A DNA stretch of 64,000 nt from Opitutales bacterium (GTDB taxonomy: Bacteria; Verrucomicrobiota; Verrucomicrobiia; Opitutales; JABSRG01), in assembly GCA_028280845.1 (NCBI GenBank), contig JANQKZ010000017.1, positions 62,001-126,000 of the forward strand, read 5' to 3'. Position numbers and translations under genes: made by a program. The notes beneath the pieces were generated by a model. It ran no database searches, was not told the origin of the DNA, and saw nothing but the letters and a program-made list of their open reading frames with translations. Positions 54,062 to 62,615 of the stretch are shown here, piece by piece (within the stretch, counting starts at the first letter, position 1; each line of letters begins with the position of its first letter).

Positions 54062-54793
54062 CTAGGGAACGGCTTTGTTCCATCCGAGGGTGTTAATCAT
54101 GTTAGCCATGTCCTGGGCGAGGGGACAGGTGAGGCGGATGGGGGTCTGCTCAATGGGGTGGGGAATCTCCATGGCAACGGAAGCCAGGAGCATGCGCTGG
54201 CACTGGAAATGGTCTCGGAAAAAGCGATTGTGATGACCATCTCCGTAGCGGGAATCCCCGATTAACTGGTGATTGATATGTTTGGCATGCCGGCGGATCT
54301 GGTGAAGGCGACCCGTTTGGGGTACGGCTTTTACCAGAGAATACCGGGAGGTGGGAAAGCCATTGCTGGGGTAGTCGAGTTCGGTCCGGTCCAGGCAATA
54401 GAAGCGGGTGGTGGCGGGTTTGGGTTCCGGATTCCGTTTCCTGGGATAGCCTTTGATATTGGGCTTGAGGGGGTAGTCAACTGCAACCGTTTCATCTACC
54501 CACCCGCGGGTTACGGCAATATACTCCTTGTGCACCTGGTGCTGGGCAAAGGCGGCTCTGACGCAGGCCGCGGTTTCCGAACTGAAGGCGAACAGGAGGA
54601 GCCCGGAGGTGGGGCGGTCGAGCCGATGAAGCGGGTAGACCTGGCGTCCCAACTGGTCCCGCAATAAAAACATCACACAAGTCGTCTCCCGGGGGGAGAG
54701 CTCGGTGCGATGCACATGAATCCCTGGTGGCTTGTGGACTGCGCACAAGACCTCGTCCTGGAAGAGGATATCCAGCGTCTGCGTGTATTCCAT
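54062..54793 (-). CDS. truC: tRNA pseudouridine synthase TruC-like
   Basis: 243 residues from ATG 54793; the open frame continues upstream into the M14 peptidase gene but with no similarity. RluA-family pseudouridine synthase: ILFQDEVLCAVHKPPGIHVH, the catalytic Asp in YPLHRLDRPTSGLLLFAFS, VHKEYIAVTRGWV, VKAVPQTGRLHQIRRHAKHI and HQLIGDSRYGDGHHNR. The pattern DQLGRQVYPLHRLDRPTSG and the C-terminal LPLxxRH-like layout match TruC (U65 of tRNA) better than RluA/C/D. Confidence 0.82.
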   Translation of the reverse strand: MEYTQTLDILFQDEVLCAVHKPPGIHVHRTELSPRETTCVMFLLRDQLGRQVYPLHRLDRPTSGLLLFAFSSETAACVRAAFAQHQVHKEYIAVTRGWVDETVAVDYPLKPNIKGYPRKRNPEPKPATTRFYCLDRTELDYPSNGFPTSRYSLVKAVPQTGRLHQIRRHAKHINHQLIGDSRYGDGHHNRFFRDHFQCQRMLLASVAMEIPHPIEQTPIRLTCPLAQDMANMINTLGWNKAVP

Positions 54794-54822
54794 ATTGTAT
54801 CGAGGAATTTCCCTCGGTCGAC

Positions 54823-57423
54823 TCAGGGAAGCTTGGGAGTGTCGATCAGGTGCCCGAACAGAATAGCGTTGGCAAGGAGGCGTCGGCTGCCCTGCCAGAA
54901 TCCACGAAAATCCGGGCTGTCCCGGATGGCAATAATGGATCCCTGGCCATGATGGATGACTTGGACGGCCGGGCTGGAGGCGGCAACCTCCAGGTTTTCG
55001 GTCGACACATATCCACTCAGCAGGGGAGAGTCTGAATACCGGATTGGGTGGGCCATAGGGTTGTCCGAGGGGGACCACCATTGATTGGAGTTGATGAAGA
55101 GGGGAAGCTCGGTGCGAGCAAAGCCGTAACCCAGCGGATGGGTCGTGTCGACCTCTCCCTGGAGGATGGCCCCGTTGATTGCCTGGAGATCGACTAATCG
55201 CTTGGCTTCCCGGTAGGGGACTGCTTCCCCGGTGGAGATCTTGGCCTTTTCTGTTTGAGTGACGGCAGGCAGGCCCCAGTTTTCCAGTTCCAAGGCCGAT
55301 TGACCCTGAGCGATCAGGATGCCCCCGCGTTCGACCCAGGCGACAAGTGTCTCTTTATTTCTGGGAGTAATCCGGCTCAGGTTAGCAGAGGGAAGGATCA
55401 GGGTGGTATAGCGGTCAAAGTCAAAATTACGAGCGGAGGAAAGGTCGAGCAGGGTCAAGGGCTGTTTGATGACCTGGTCCATCCAATGCCAGATCTCTCC
55501 GGCCCGGTATTGATTGACTCCGGGGCCGATGAATTGAGCCACCTGTGGGGCGTTCAGTCTCCGGAAATCCCGGCTGCCGAGATCGATGCCGCCGGGCGTT
55601 AACCCGGTATTCAGTGGAGTGACAGGCAGGTGGCCTTCCTTTTGCGCAGCCTGCAGGATCTCCCGAATCGGTTTCCCCTGGTTTTGGGGAAGCGTGGTGG
55701 GGATGAGGATGGTTCCAGCCGGAAGGCTGGGCCAGTTGTCCAAAGAAAAGGGCGAAGTGGCGACCCGAATATCAATACCCGCCTGGAGGAGGGCAAAGGT
55801 GGTCTTTACTCCCTGTTGATTGCGGTAATCGATCAGGTAGGCCAGCGGCTGGTCTTCATCTAACGGGAAGGGGGAGGGCCGTTGCAGGGGGGCGGTCGAG
55901 AGGTCGGCCGGGGCACTCTTGACTGGTTCCCAATCCAGGTTGAACGCGAGGGGAAGAGTCCACGTGGACACGTCGTAAAAAATAGAGTCCCGGAACTCCG
56001 TAGGGGTATCAAAGAGAGCCCGGATGTAGCGATATTGCCATTGATTTGCTGGAACAAAGAGGGCTGGAAACGACGTTTCGGCAGAGTTGGTGCCGGGACT
56101 GAAGGTGAAGGTCCTGATCTGATGGGCAGCCAGGAGGGACTCGAAAGCAATGAGGCGGTCCAGATCATGGGGGGTTGAAAAGACCCACCCTGCCCCGGGA
56201 TGCGCTTTGGCCATGGACTGGCTTTCCTGGAAAAACTCGCGTTGGTAATGGAGGAGCTGGAGGCGTTCTTCGCGGGTGGCTTTGAGGCTCGAGAGGGAGG
56301 TAGTGACCTGGTTTTTAATCGTGAAGGGGAAGGTGAGCAGGCCGTTCTGGGAATCCTGGATTTGTCCGCGGGAGCTGGCTTGCTCAAAGAGGATTCCAAT
56401 GCAGCCGTGGAGGTCCGGAAAGGTGGATCCCTTCCCCATGTAATAGTCATCAAACCGTTCTTCGGTGAAGTAGAGGGATCCGATTTCGTCGAGGGCTTCC
56501 GCATGATAGTTGGCCAGGGTGGCCGTAATGTCCTGGTTCTTTTGCGGGGTTAAGGGGTGGGTGCGGGATTGGATACCTGGTTGAAAAAAGTAGGTGGAGT
56601 CGGTTCCCATTTCATGAAAGTCCAGCAACACATTGGGAGCCCATTTATGGAAGGCCTGGAGGCGGCCCCGACTGCTGGGATGAACGGCGGGGAGCCAATC
56701 CCGATTGAGATCGAACCAGTAATAATTGGTCCGCCCGGTGGGGAAGCTCTCGATATGATCCCAGTTCTGGGTATCTGCGTTGGGTTGTCGCCCCCGGTTG
56801 CTGTTCGTGTGGTGAGCGAAGCGGTCCAGCCCGTCAGGATTCAAACAGGGGTCGATCAGGATAATGGTCGTGTCTAACAGCTCTCGAGTAGCGGCGTCGC
56901 GAGCAGCCGCAAGATGGTAGCCGATAAGGGGGGCGGTATTGGTAGCGCTAGGTTCATTCCCATGCACGCCGTATCCAATATTAAGGACGACCGGCAGGGT
57001 TTGGGGATCCGGGAGCCTCCTTTCGTTTATTCCATAGATCCACTCCTTGCGCTGTTCCAGGATGGCGTCGATTCGGTCCAGGTTTCGCGGACTTGAAACA
57101 ATCACGAGAAAGAGGGGGCGACCGCCGTGGGAGTGAGCGTAAGGTTCGAGCTGAACCCGGGGAGACTGTTCGGCCAAGGTTTCGAAGTAGTCTACCAATT
57201 CATGGTGATACATGTGCCGGTCGCCGATCTGGAAGCCCAGGGCAGCTTGGGGAGTTGATATCTCAGGATCGTAATCTGCTACGTTGGTGGGCAAGTAGTA
57301 GCTGAGATCGACCGATTCGACGGGTCGCCAGTCTGCCATCAACAGGATGGGGAAAAGGACAAACGGGAGAATCGCATGACCGGACTGGCAGACGAGGGAT
57401 AAGAATGAGGAAGTCAATTTCAC
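54823..57423 (-). CDS. Secreted M14 family zinc carboxypeptidase
   Basis: 866 residues, starting at GTG 57423 and with a long hydrophobic signal (~15-30: GHAILPFVLFPILLMA). The M14 domain (~55-345) has the zinc motif GYGVHGNEPSATN (HxxE) and LLDFHEMGTDSTYFFQP with the second His, plus LNPDGLDRFAHHTNSNRG and YYWFDLNRDWLPA. The ~450 C-terminal residues include a ThuA/GATase-like alpha/beta segment (~615-770: FIGPGVNQYRAGEIWHWMD, YTTLILPSANLSRI, LVAWVERGGILIAQGQ). This layout is that of large secreted bacterial peptidases; substrates unknown. Confidence 0.9.
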   Translation of the reverse strand: MKLTSSFLSLVCQSGHAILPFVLFPILLMADWRPVESVDLSYYLPTNVADYDPEISTPQAALGFQIGDRHMYHHELVDYFETLAEQSPRVQLEPYAHSHGGRPLFLVIVSSPRNLDRIDAILEQRKEWIYGINERRLPDPQTLPVVLNIGYGVHGNEPSATNTAPLIGYHLAAARDAATRELLDTTIILIDPCLNPDGLDRFAHHTNSNRGRQPNADTQNWDHIESFPTGRTNYYWFDLNRDWLPAVHPSSRGRLQAFHKWAPNVLLDFHEMGTDSTYFFQPGIQSRTHPLTPQKNQDITATLANYHAEALDEIGSLYFTEERFDDYYMGKGSTFPDLHGCIGILFEQASSRGQIQDSQNGLLTFPFTIKNQVTTSLSSLKATREERLQLLHYQREFFQESQSMAKAHPGAGWVFSTPHDLDRLIAFESLLAAHQIRTFTFSPGTNSAETSFPALFVPANQWQYRYIRALFDTPTEFRDSIFYDVSTWTLPLAFNLDWEPVKSAPADLSTAPLQRPSPFPLDEDQPLAYLIDYRNQQGVKTTFALLQAGIDIRVATSPFSLDNWPSLPAGTILIPTTLPQNQGKPIREILQAAQKEGHLPVTPLNTGLTPGGIDLGSRDFRRLNAPQVAQFIGPGVNQYRAGEIWHWMDQVIKQPLTLLDLSSARNFDFDRYTTLILPSANLSRITPRNKETLVAWVERGGILIAQGQSALELENWGLPAVTQTEKAKISTGEAVPYREAKRLVDLQAINGAILQGEVDTTHPLGYGFARTELPLFINSNQWWSPSDNPMAHPIRYSDSPLLSGYVSTENLEVAASSPAVQVIHHGQGSIIAIRDSPDFRGFWQGSRRLLANAILFGHLIDTPKLP

Positions 57424-57454
57424 GGCCTGCTACGATGGTTCAATGAGTGGGGTT

Positions 57455-58423
57455 TTACAAGCCTCCCAATGTTTTCCAGAGGCTAACCCAGAAGGGGATG
57501 GTGAAGAGTGAGGCTGCATAAGAGTAAAACAAGATGACACTGACCTTCTGCAGGTCTCCTCCGTAGGTGCGGACGGCAAGGATGAGGGAGGTGGCCGGAC
57601 CGACCGCCGCCTCGATGACAAGGAAAAGGGCCAGCAATGCATTCGTTTGGCCCAGATCCAGAGCAAACAGGACTCCCATGACGGCCAGGGGAAGCAGGAA
57701 TAGTTTCACGGCGATGACTTTAATGAGGTCCGCCTTCTGCCCTACACGGCTGAGATGAATACTGCCCAGGGATGCCCCGAGGACAAAGGTGGCCACCGGA
57801 ATAGTGGCGGTGCCCAGGAGGTGAATAGGCTCGACCAGGAAATCCGGCAGAGACCTGTTAAACCCGGTAAATACGAAACTGAGGGCGATCAGGTTGGCCA
57901 CTAGCGGGGGCGTAATCAGCTCTTTCCATGAAAAGGGAACGGATTGGCCCTGCCCCTGGGTGATGAGGACCTTCCCTACAGTCCAGATCAGTGGATTATG
58001 GACCAAAATGTAGAGGAAGACATATACCGAGAATCGGTCGAATTGATCCGGGATGAGCATTTCTCCCAAGGGGAGGACCATATAACCCGCATTCTGGATG
58101 GCGGCGAGGGGCAGGAGGTTGGTTTTCGTCCGGAGTTCCCTCCAGAAAAGTGGAGCCGCTATAAGGATCCCACCCGTTACCATGACGAAGGACAAAAGGG
58201 GGAGCAGCCACCAGAACTTCTCCTGGGAGGGATCAAAATTGGTGACGATGTTGGAAAACATTAAGCAGGGCAGGAATACGAATACCGTGGTGTCCGACAG
58301 GGCGGAGATATGAGCTTGCTTAATGATGTGGCGCCGAACGAGGATCCCGCCGGCCAGAATGACGAGCCCTATCTTGCCGACCGCAGCAAAGGTGTGGAGG
58401 AAGGTTTCAATAAACTGGGTCAT
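57455..58423 (-). CDS. AEC family transporter (auxin-efflux-carrier type)
   Basis: 322 residues with about ten membrane helices. The Mem_trans family is shown by VGKIGLVILAGGILVRRHII, SDTTVFVFLPCLMFSNIV, LLPLAAIQNAGYMVLPLGEM, IATIPVATFVLGASLGSI-type sequence (LGTATIPVATFVLGASLG) and VIEAAVGPATSLILAVRTYG. Such carriers export or take up malate, other carboxylates or similar anions. No gene for a specific substrate lies beside it. A terminator separates it from the peptidase gene upstream. Confidence 0.92.
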   Translation of the reverse strand: MTQFIETFLHTFAAVGKIGLVILAGGILVRRHIIKQAHISALSDTTVFVFLPCLMFSNIVTNFDPSQEKFWWLLPLLSFVMVTGGILIAAPLFWRELRTKTNLLPLAAIQNAGYMVLPLGEMLIPDQFDRFSVYVFLYILVHNPLIWTVGKVLITQGQGQSVPFSWKELITPPLVANLIALSFVFTGFNRSLPDFLVEPIHLLGTATIPVATFVLGASLGSIHLSRVGQKADLIKVIAVKLFLLPLAVMGVLFALDLGQTNALLALFLVIEAAVGPATSLILAVRTYGGDLQKVSVILFYSYAASLFTIPFWVSLWKTLGGL

Positions 58424-58446
58424 GGTGTGTGGAACTCCTCGTGACT

Positions 58447-58470
58447 AAAAAGCTGCGTGGATCCAGCTTT
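58447..58470 (-). terminator. Rho-independent terminator after P1 peptidase gene (minus strand)
   Basis: On the minus strand AAAGCTG pairs perfectly with CAGCTTT around an 8-base loop and is followed by TTTTTAG-type T run. It lies 85 bases after the stop of the P1-family peptidase gene and 23 bases before the AEC transporter ATG. Confidence 0.6.
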
Positions 58471-58555
58471 AAATGGCTAAACTCTCTTCAGCTGACGATG
58501 GGAATGGATGAGAGCGATTTTTTGAGGTAATCGAGGATGTTGCACTTATCGAAGG

Positions 58556-59659
58556 TTATTTTTCAAAGAGATCGGTCAGTTCCTCTTTGGGGAGCGGATA
58601 GACCGTGTTCCCGTTTCGCCCCACCATGAGTTCGGCATGGAGCATGGCATTGATGATGGCTTCCTCGGTTGCCTGGATGGTGGCGTCGAAAACGGAATCG
58701 ATTTGATCGTTGGCAAGGGTGACCGCCTTCAGGACAGGAGACTGTGCGAAGAGGTTGGGGTTTGCGGTGGAAAAAGCTAAGAAAAAGTCCCCGCTTGAGT
58801 TTTTCCCCGTGCCCCCGGTCCTTGCCACCCCAATGACCCCGCGTTGCGCGACACGATCCAACTGATGAGGCAGGAGCGGGGCATCGGTAGCGATTACACA
58901 GATGATCGAATTGCCAGAAGGGTTAGGGCTTGGATGGGTCGCGGGAAGGAAGCGGTCTTTGAAGATGGCCCCGACTGGCTTCCCCCGAATGGTAAGGTCT
59001 TCCCGGCGCCCGAAATTTGCCTGGACCAGGACACCCACCGTATAGGTCTGCTCCCCAATGGTGATTATCCGCGAGGCGCTTCCGATTCCCCCCTTAAATC
59101 GGAAGCAGATCATTCCTGTTCCGCCCCCAACACTTCCCTGATTCACTGGTCCTGGCGAGGCGGCATCAAGCGCAGCGACGGCGTGAGCGGGGCGAACATG
59201 GAACCCATTGATATCATTCAGGAATCCATCCCAGGTTTCTCCAATAACCGGGAGGGCGGCCAGCCCGCCAGAATAATAACCGTTGGCTTTTGCCCAACGC
59301 AGGAAGCCTTCATGGGCGGCTCCAACGGAGTGGGTATTGGTTAAGAGAACGGGACCCTCCATGAAGCCACTTTCTTTTATCCAATGGAGCCCGGTTAACT
59401 CGCCATTTCCATTCAGGGTATGCCAGCCGGCTAGCACAGGATCATAGCGGTTCCCGCGGGGGAGAATGGCAGTGACTCCCGTGCGAACCGATTCCCCTTC
59501 CAGGAGGGTGTGGTGGCCGACGGTGACTCCCACCACATCCGTTATCGCGTTGTGCGGACCGGGCGTTCCAGGAAAGGAAAGGGGGGGAGGATTCCCAGCC
59601 CGGGATGGGCTAGCGCTCAGAAAGGGAAGCAGGAAGAGTGTGAGGAGATGGCGTACCAT
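58556..59659 (-). CDS. Secreted P1 family peptidase (DmpA/S58 type)
   Basis: 367 residues with a signal peptide (~1-21: LLTLFLLPFLSASPSRAG). The body matches the self-processing Ntn-type P1 family: DVVGVTVGHHTLLEGE, LTGLHWIKESGFMEGPVLLT, TNTHSVGAAHEG, GSVGGGTGMICFRFKGGIGS and SICVIATDAPLLPHQLDR-type IICVIATDAPLLPHQLDR. The expected cleavage in front of the nucleophilic Ser is in GGIGSASR. Members are aminopeptidases acting on small peptides or beta-peptides, or amidases. It is unusual in having a signal peptide, so it would act outside the cytoplasm. Confidence 0.9.
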   Translation of the reverse strand: MVRHLLTLFLLPFLSASPSRAGNPPPLSFPGTPGPHNAITDVVGVTVGHHTLLEGESVRTGVTAILPRGNRYDPVLAGWHTLNGNGELTGLHWIKESGFMEGPVLLTNTHSVGAAHEGFLRWAKANGYYSGGLAALPVIGETWDGFLNDINGFHVRPAHAVAALDAASPGPVNQGSVGGGTGMICFRFKGGIGSASRIITIGEQTYTVGVLVQANFGRREDLTIRGKPVGAIFKDRFLPATHPSPNPSGNSIICVIATDAPLLPHQLDRVAQRGVIGVARTGGTGKNSSGDFFLAFSTANPNLFAQSPVLKAVTLANDQIDSVFDATIQATEEAIINAMLHAELMVGRNGNTVYPLPKEELTDLFEK

Positions 59660-59785
59660 GGCTATAAGATTATTCGCAGAAACCAGAGGATTGGGAATTG
59701 GATTTTCGAGCTAACGCTAATTTTTGTTGGCCATCCATCGCTAATATAAGTCATTTTTATCGACCATCCTCTCCCCCCTCATTTC

Positions 59786-60268
59786 ATGAAAAAGCGCATT
59801 CTCTTTGTTTGCATGGGTAACATTTGTCGATCTCCGGCGGCCGAAGGCGTATTTCGCCATATGATACACGAGCAGGACCTGAATGGATCGATCGAAGTAG
59901 ATTCAGCGGGAACCATTGGGTATCACAGTGGAGATGCCCCGGATTCCCGTATGCGGGAGGCTGCAGCCAAGCGGGGCTACCGCTTGGAGGGGCGCGCCCG
60001 GAGTGTCAGATCAGAGGACTTTGAGGACTTCGATCTGATTCTCGCCATGGACCGGCGGAACTACCGGGAGCTTGAGTTTATGCGTCGCGGATTAAAGGGG
60101 GAGGCCGAGTTAAAACTATTTTGCGACTATTGTATGAAGTGTGCGGATCTTGAAGTTCCAGACCCCTATTATAGCGGACGCGAGGGCTTTGAACATGTGC
60201 TTGATCTTTTAGAAGATGGGTGTCAGCAGTTATTAGATTCGTGCATACGCAATCAAAAGACTGAATGA
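59786..60268 (+). CDS. Low-molecular-weight protein-tyrosine-phosphatase-like enzyme
   Basis: 160 residues. The P-loop VCMGNICRSPAAEGVF has the nucleophile Cys9 and Arg15 (CX5RS), and the general acid Asp lies in VPDPYYSGREGFEHVLDL. SIEVDSAGTIGYHSGD and ILAMDRRNYREL are typical. The stop overlaps the start of the next gene by 4 bases (ATGA), so the two are translationally coupled. LMW-PTP enzymes act on phosphotyrosine or on small phosphate esters; a link to protein deglycation is discussed in the findings. Confidence 0.93.
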   Translation: MKKRILFVCMGNICRSPAAEGVFRHMIHEQDLNGSIEVDSAGTIGYHSGDAPDSRMREAAAKRGYRLEGRARSVRSEDFEDFDLILAMDRRNYRELEFMRRGLKGEAELKLFCDYCMKCADLEVPDPYYSGREGFEHVLDLLEDGCQQLLDSCIRNQKTE

Positions 60269-61149
60269 TATCGAAGGACATCTGGAACGGCATAACGAAT
60301 CGAATTGGGAATGAAACCCAGCACCCTTTTGCCTTGAAGGCGACATTTGAATCGGGGGGCGGGTGCATCCACGAGGCCCATATTCTTCAGGGGGAGGACG
60401 GTCGTCACTATTTTGTCAAAACGAATACCCGTAAGGATTCAGCCTTGTTTGAAACGGAGGCTGAAGCCTTGAGAGAAATTCGGGACAGCGATTCCATCCG
60501 GGTTCCCAATGTGGTGTGTTCCGGATTGGCGGAGAATCGATCCTACCTGGTGCTGGAGTTCATTCGACTGCGCCCCCAACGCGGACATAGCCTGGAATTG
60601 CTGGGACAGCAGCTGGCTGCCATGCACCGGAAAACTGGACCGCATTTTGGATGGACGCGTGATAATTTTATCGGCAGAACCCCCCAGAAAAACCTACCCG
60701 GAGCCTCAAGCTGGATTGAATTCTGGCGGGAGTATCGCCTGGGTCCCCAAGTGGATATGGCGCGGAAGGCCGGTCTTTCCCTGATCGCTGCGGACCGTCT
60801 GCTCGACACCATACCCCGGTTTTTCGAATTCTACGATCCAGCGCCAAGTCTACTCCACGGGGACCTATGGGGGGGCAACATCGGGTTTGATGAGTCAGGG
60901 GATCCCGTGATTTACGATCCGGCAACCTACTATGGAGACCGGGAGACTGACATCGCGTTTACCGAGCTATTTGGCGGACCGGGTCCTCGGTTTTATTCCG
61001 CTTATGATGAGGCCTGGCCGCGAGATCCTGGCTACGAACTCCGAAAGCCGCTCTATAATTTTTATCACATCCTCAACCACTACAACTTGTTTGGGGGCGG
61101 TTACGGGGAGCGTACCGAGATGATGTTACGTGAGCTGGTCTTGGGGTAG
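60265..61149 (+). CDS. Fructosamine/ribulosamine kinase family protein
   Basis: 294 residues. FN3K-type aminoglycoside-phosphotransferase fold: HYFVKTNTRKDSALFETEAE (ATP-site Lys and Glu), RSYLVLEFIRL, LLGQQLAAMHRKTGPHFGWT, NFIGRTPQ, SLLHGDLWGGNIGFDESGDP (catalytic HGDL and GGN) and VIYDPATYYGDRETDIAF (DPA metal motif). Bacterial members phosphorylate ribulosamines or fructosamines on glycated protein so that the adduct falls off. The gene overlaps the phosphatase gene by 4 bases. Confidence 0.93.
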   Translation: MISKDIWNGITNRIGNETQHPFALKATFESGGGCIHEAHILQGEDGRHYFVKTNTRKDSALFETEAEALREIRDSDSIRVPNVVCSGLAENRSYLVLEFIRLRPQRGHSLELLGQQLAAMHRKTGPHFGWTRDNFIGRTPQKNLPGASSWIEFWREYRLGPQVDMARKAGLSLIAADRLLDTIPRFFEFYDPAPSLLHGDLWGGNIGFDESGDPVIYDPATYYGDRETDIAFTELFGGPGPRFYSAYDEAWPRDPGYELRKPLYNFYHILNHYNLFGGGYGERTEMMLRELVLG

Positions 61150-61263
61150 GGGATGTACGAATGCTGGATGAGATGAATGAACCGGGAGGTCGCAGGGCCC
61201 GCGCTTGCGGCGTGGCCTGCTAATGCCCCCACATTCACCTTTATCTCTTTGGGAGGTCAGTGG

Positions 61264-62553
61264 CTATTGGAAGCGAATCTGGCCCTGTCCATAGATCTTG
61301 AATTTATAGGTGCAGAGTTCCTTGATGCCCATGGGGCCACGGGCGTGAAGGCGGTCCGTGGAAATTCCGATTTCCGCGCCAAAGCCAAACTGATTTCCAT
61401 CGGTGAAACGGGTGCTCGCGTTCCAGTACACCGTGGCGGAGTCGACCCGATTCATGAAGGATTCTGCCGCATCCTGATCGGCCGTGATGATCGCGTCGCT
61501 GTGCGCACTGCCGTATTTGTTTATCGCGGCAACACCGTCGAGGAGATGGGGGACCACCCGGATGGAAAGGATGAGGTCGAGAAACTCCTCGTAAAAGTCG
61601 TCCTCCGTCGCGGGAATGTAATCAATTCTTGCCTGATCGAGGATAGCTTGAGCCGTTTCGCCATCAACACGAAGTTCAACGCCTTCTTCTTCCAGAGTCC
61701 TGGCGACTTCGGGGAGAAAATCCTCTGCGACTTTTTCGTGAATAAAGAGATTTTCAATGGCGTTGCACACTCCGGGTCGATCGCATTTTGCGTTGACTAC
61801 AATACGGGCTGCAAGTTCGAGGTCGGCGTCTTCGTGGACATAAATGGAGCAAACGCCCTTGTAGTGCTTGATCACGGGTACAGTGGAATTTTGAGTAACG
61901 AACTCGATCAGCTTCTCTCCTCCCCGGGGGATAATGCAGTTCACTGTTTCATGCATCTGCAGCAGGGTGTTCAGAGCGGAACGATCCGTGGTCGGAATCA
62001 GTTGGACGGTGGCGGGCGACAGCCCGTTTGCGTCCAGTGCTTCACCGATGATTCCTGCGAGGCAGGAGTTACTCTCAAAGGCTTCCGATCCGCCTCGTAA
62101 AATTGCAGCATTCCCGCTTTTCAGGCAGAGTGCAGCGCAATCGATGGTTACGTTGGGCCGTGATTCGTAAATGATGCCGATGACCCCCATCGGCACGCGT
62201 ACCTTTTGAATATCAAGGCCATTTTCTGGCTGATGCACTTCGATGACTTCCCCCACAGGATCGGGGAGGTTTGCGACATCGCGAACGCCCTGGGCCATGC
62301 CTTTTACCCGGGAGTCTGTCAAGGTCAGGCGATCAAGCAGAGCTCCAGAAATGCCGTTGGCTTTAGCTCGTTCCAAATCAATGGCATTGGCTGCCTGAAT
62401 TACATCTTTCCTGGTTTCGATGAGGTCCGCCAACGCAAACAAGAGGTCGTTCTTCCGTTCTGTGTCGAGAACCGACAATTCCAGTGCTGCTTCACGGGCC
62501 TGATCTCCCATGGCTTTGATGGAGTCGGCCAGGTTGTTCATGATTTGGGTCAT
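61264..62553 (-). CDS. proA: Gamma-glutamyl phosphate reductase ProA
   Basis: 429 residues, full length. Second enzyme of proline synthesis, reducing glutamyl-5-phosphate. Seen: VPMGVIGIIYESRPNVTIDC, LKSGNAAILRGGSEAFESN, AKCDRPGVCNAIENLFIHE with the catalytic Cys (~261) and TRFTDGNQFGFGAEIGISTD. proB is not in the window. It lies downstream of the PfkB kinase gene on the same strand, with a short tandem repeat in between. Confidence 0.96.
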   Translation of the reverse strand: MTQIMNNLADSIKAMGDQAREAALELSVLDTERKNDLLFALADLIETRKDVIQAANAIDLERAKANGISGALLDRLTLTDSRVKGMAQGVRDVANLPDPVGEVIEVHQPENGLDIQKVRVPMGVIGIIYESRPNVTIDCAALCLKSGNAAILRGGSEAFESNSCLAGIIGEALDANGLSPATVQLIPTTDRSALNTLLQMHETVNCIIPRGGEKLIEFVTQNSTVPVIKHYKGVCSIYVHEDADLELAARIVVNAKCDRPGVCNAIENLFIHEKVAEDFLPEVARTLEEEGVELRVDGETAQAILDQARIDYIPATEDDFYEEFLDLILSIRVVPHLLDGVAAINKYGSAHSDAIITADQDAAESFMNRVDSATVYWNASTRFTDGNQFGFGAEIGISTDRLHARGPMGIKELCTYKFKIYGQGQIRFQ

Positions 62554-62558
62554 GGGGA

Positions 62559-62597
62559 GGGGGTTAATGCTAGGGGTTAATGCTAGGGGTTAATGCT
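62559..62597. repeat. Three tandem copies of a 13-base unit directly upstream of proA
   Basis: The unit AGGGGTTAATGCT is present at 62572-62584 and 62585-62597, and as GGGGGTTAATGCT at 62559-62571. It occupies most of the 62-base gap between the PfkB-kinase stop and the proA start, beginning 6 bases from the ATG. On the coding strand each copy carries TAA, in frame or not depending on copy number. The unit length is not a multiple of 3. Confidence 0.85.
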
Positions 62598-62615
62598 GGT
62601 ATTACGTGCTTCTGC

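Noticed and set aside
54794-55081. N-terminal extension of the TruC-like gene
   Set aside because: It overlaps the coding region of the M14 peptidase in another frame and has no similarity to pseudouridine synthases.
61192-61220. GC-rich imperfect hairpin between the fructosamine-kinase gene and proA
   Set aside because: Several mismatches after the first 5 pairs and no T run; could be chance.
61177-62100. 307-codon plus-strand frame opposite proA
   Set aside because: proA has all catalytic motifs in the other strand; the plus-strand translation has no recognisable domain.
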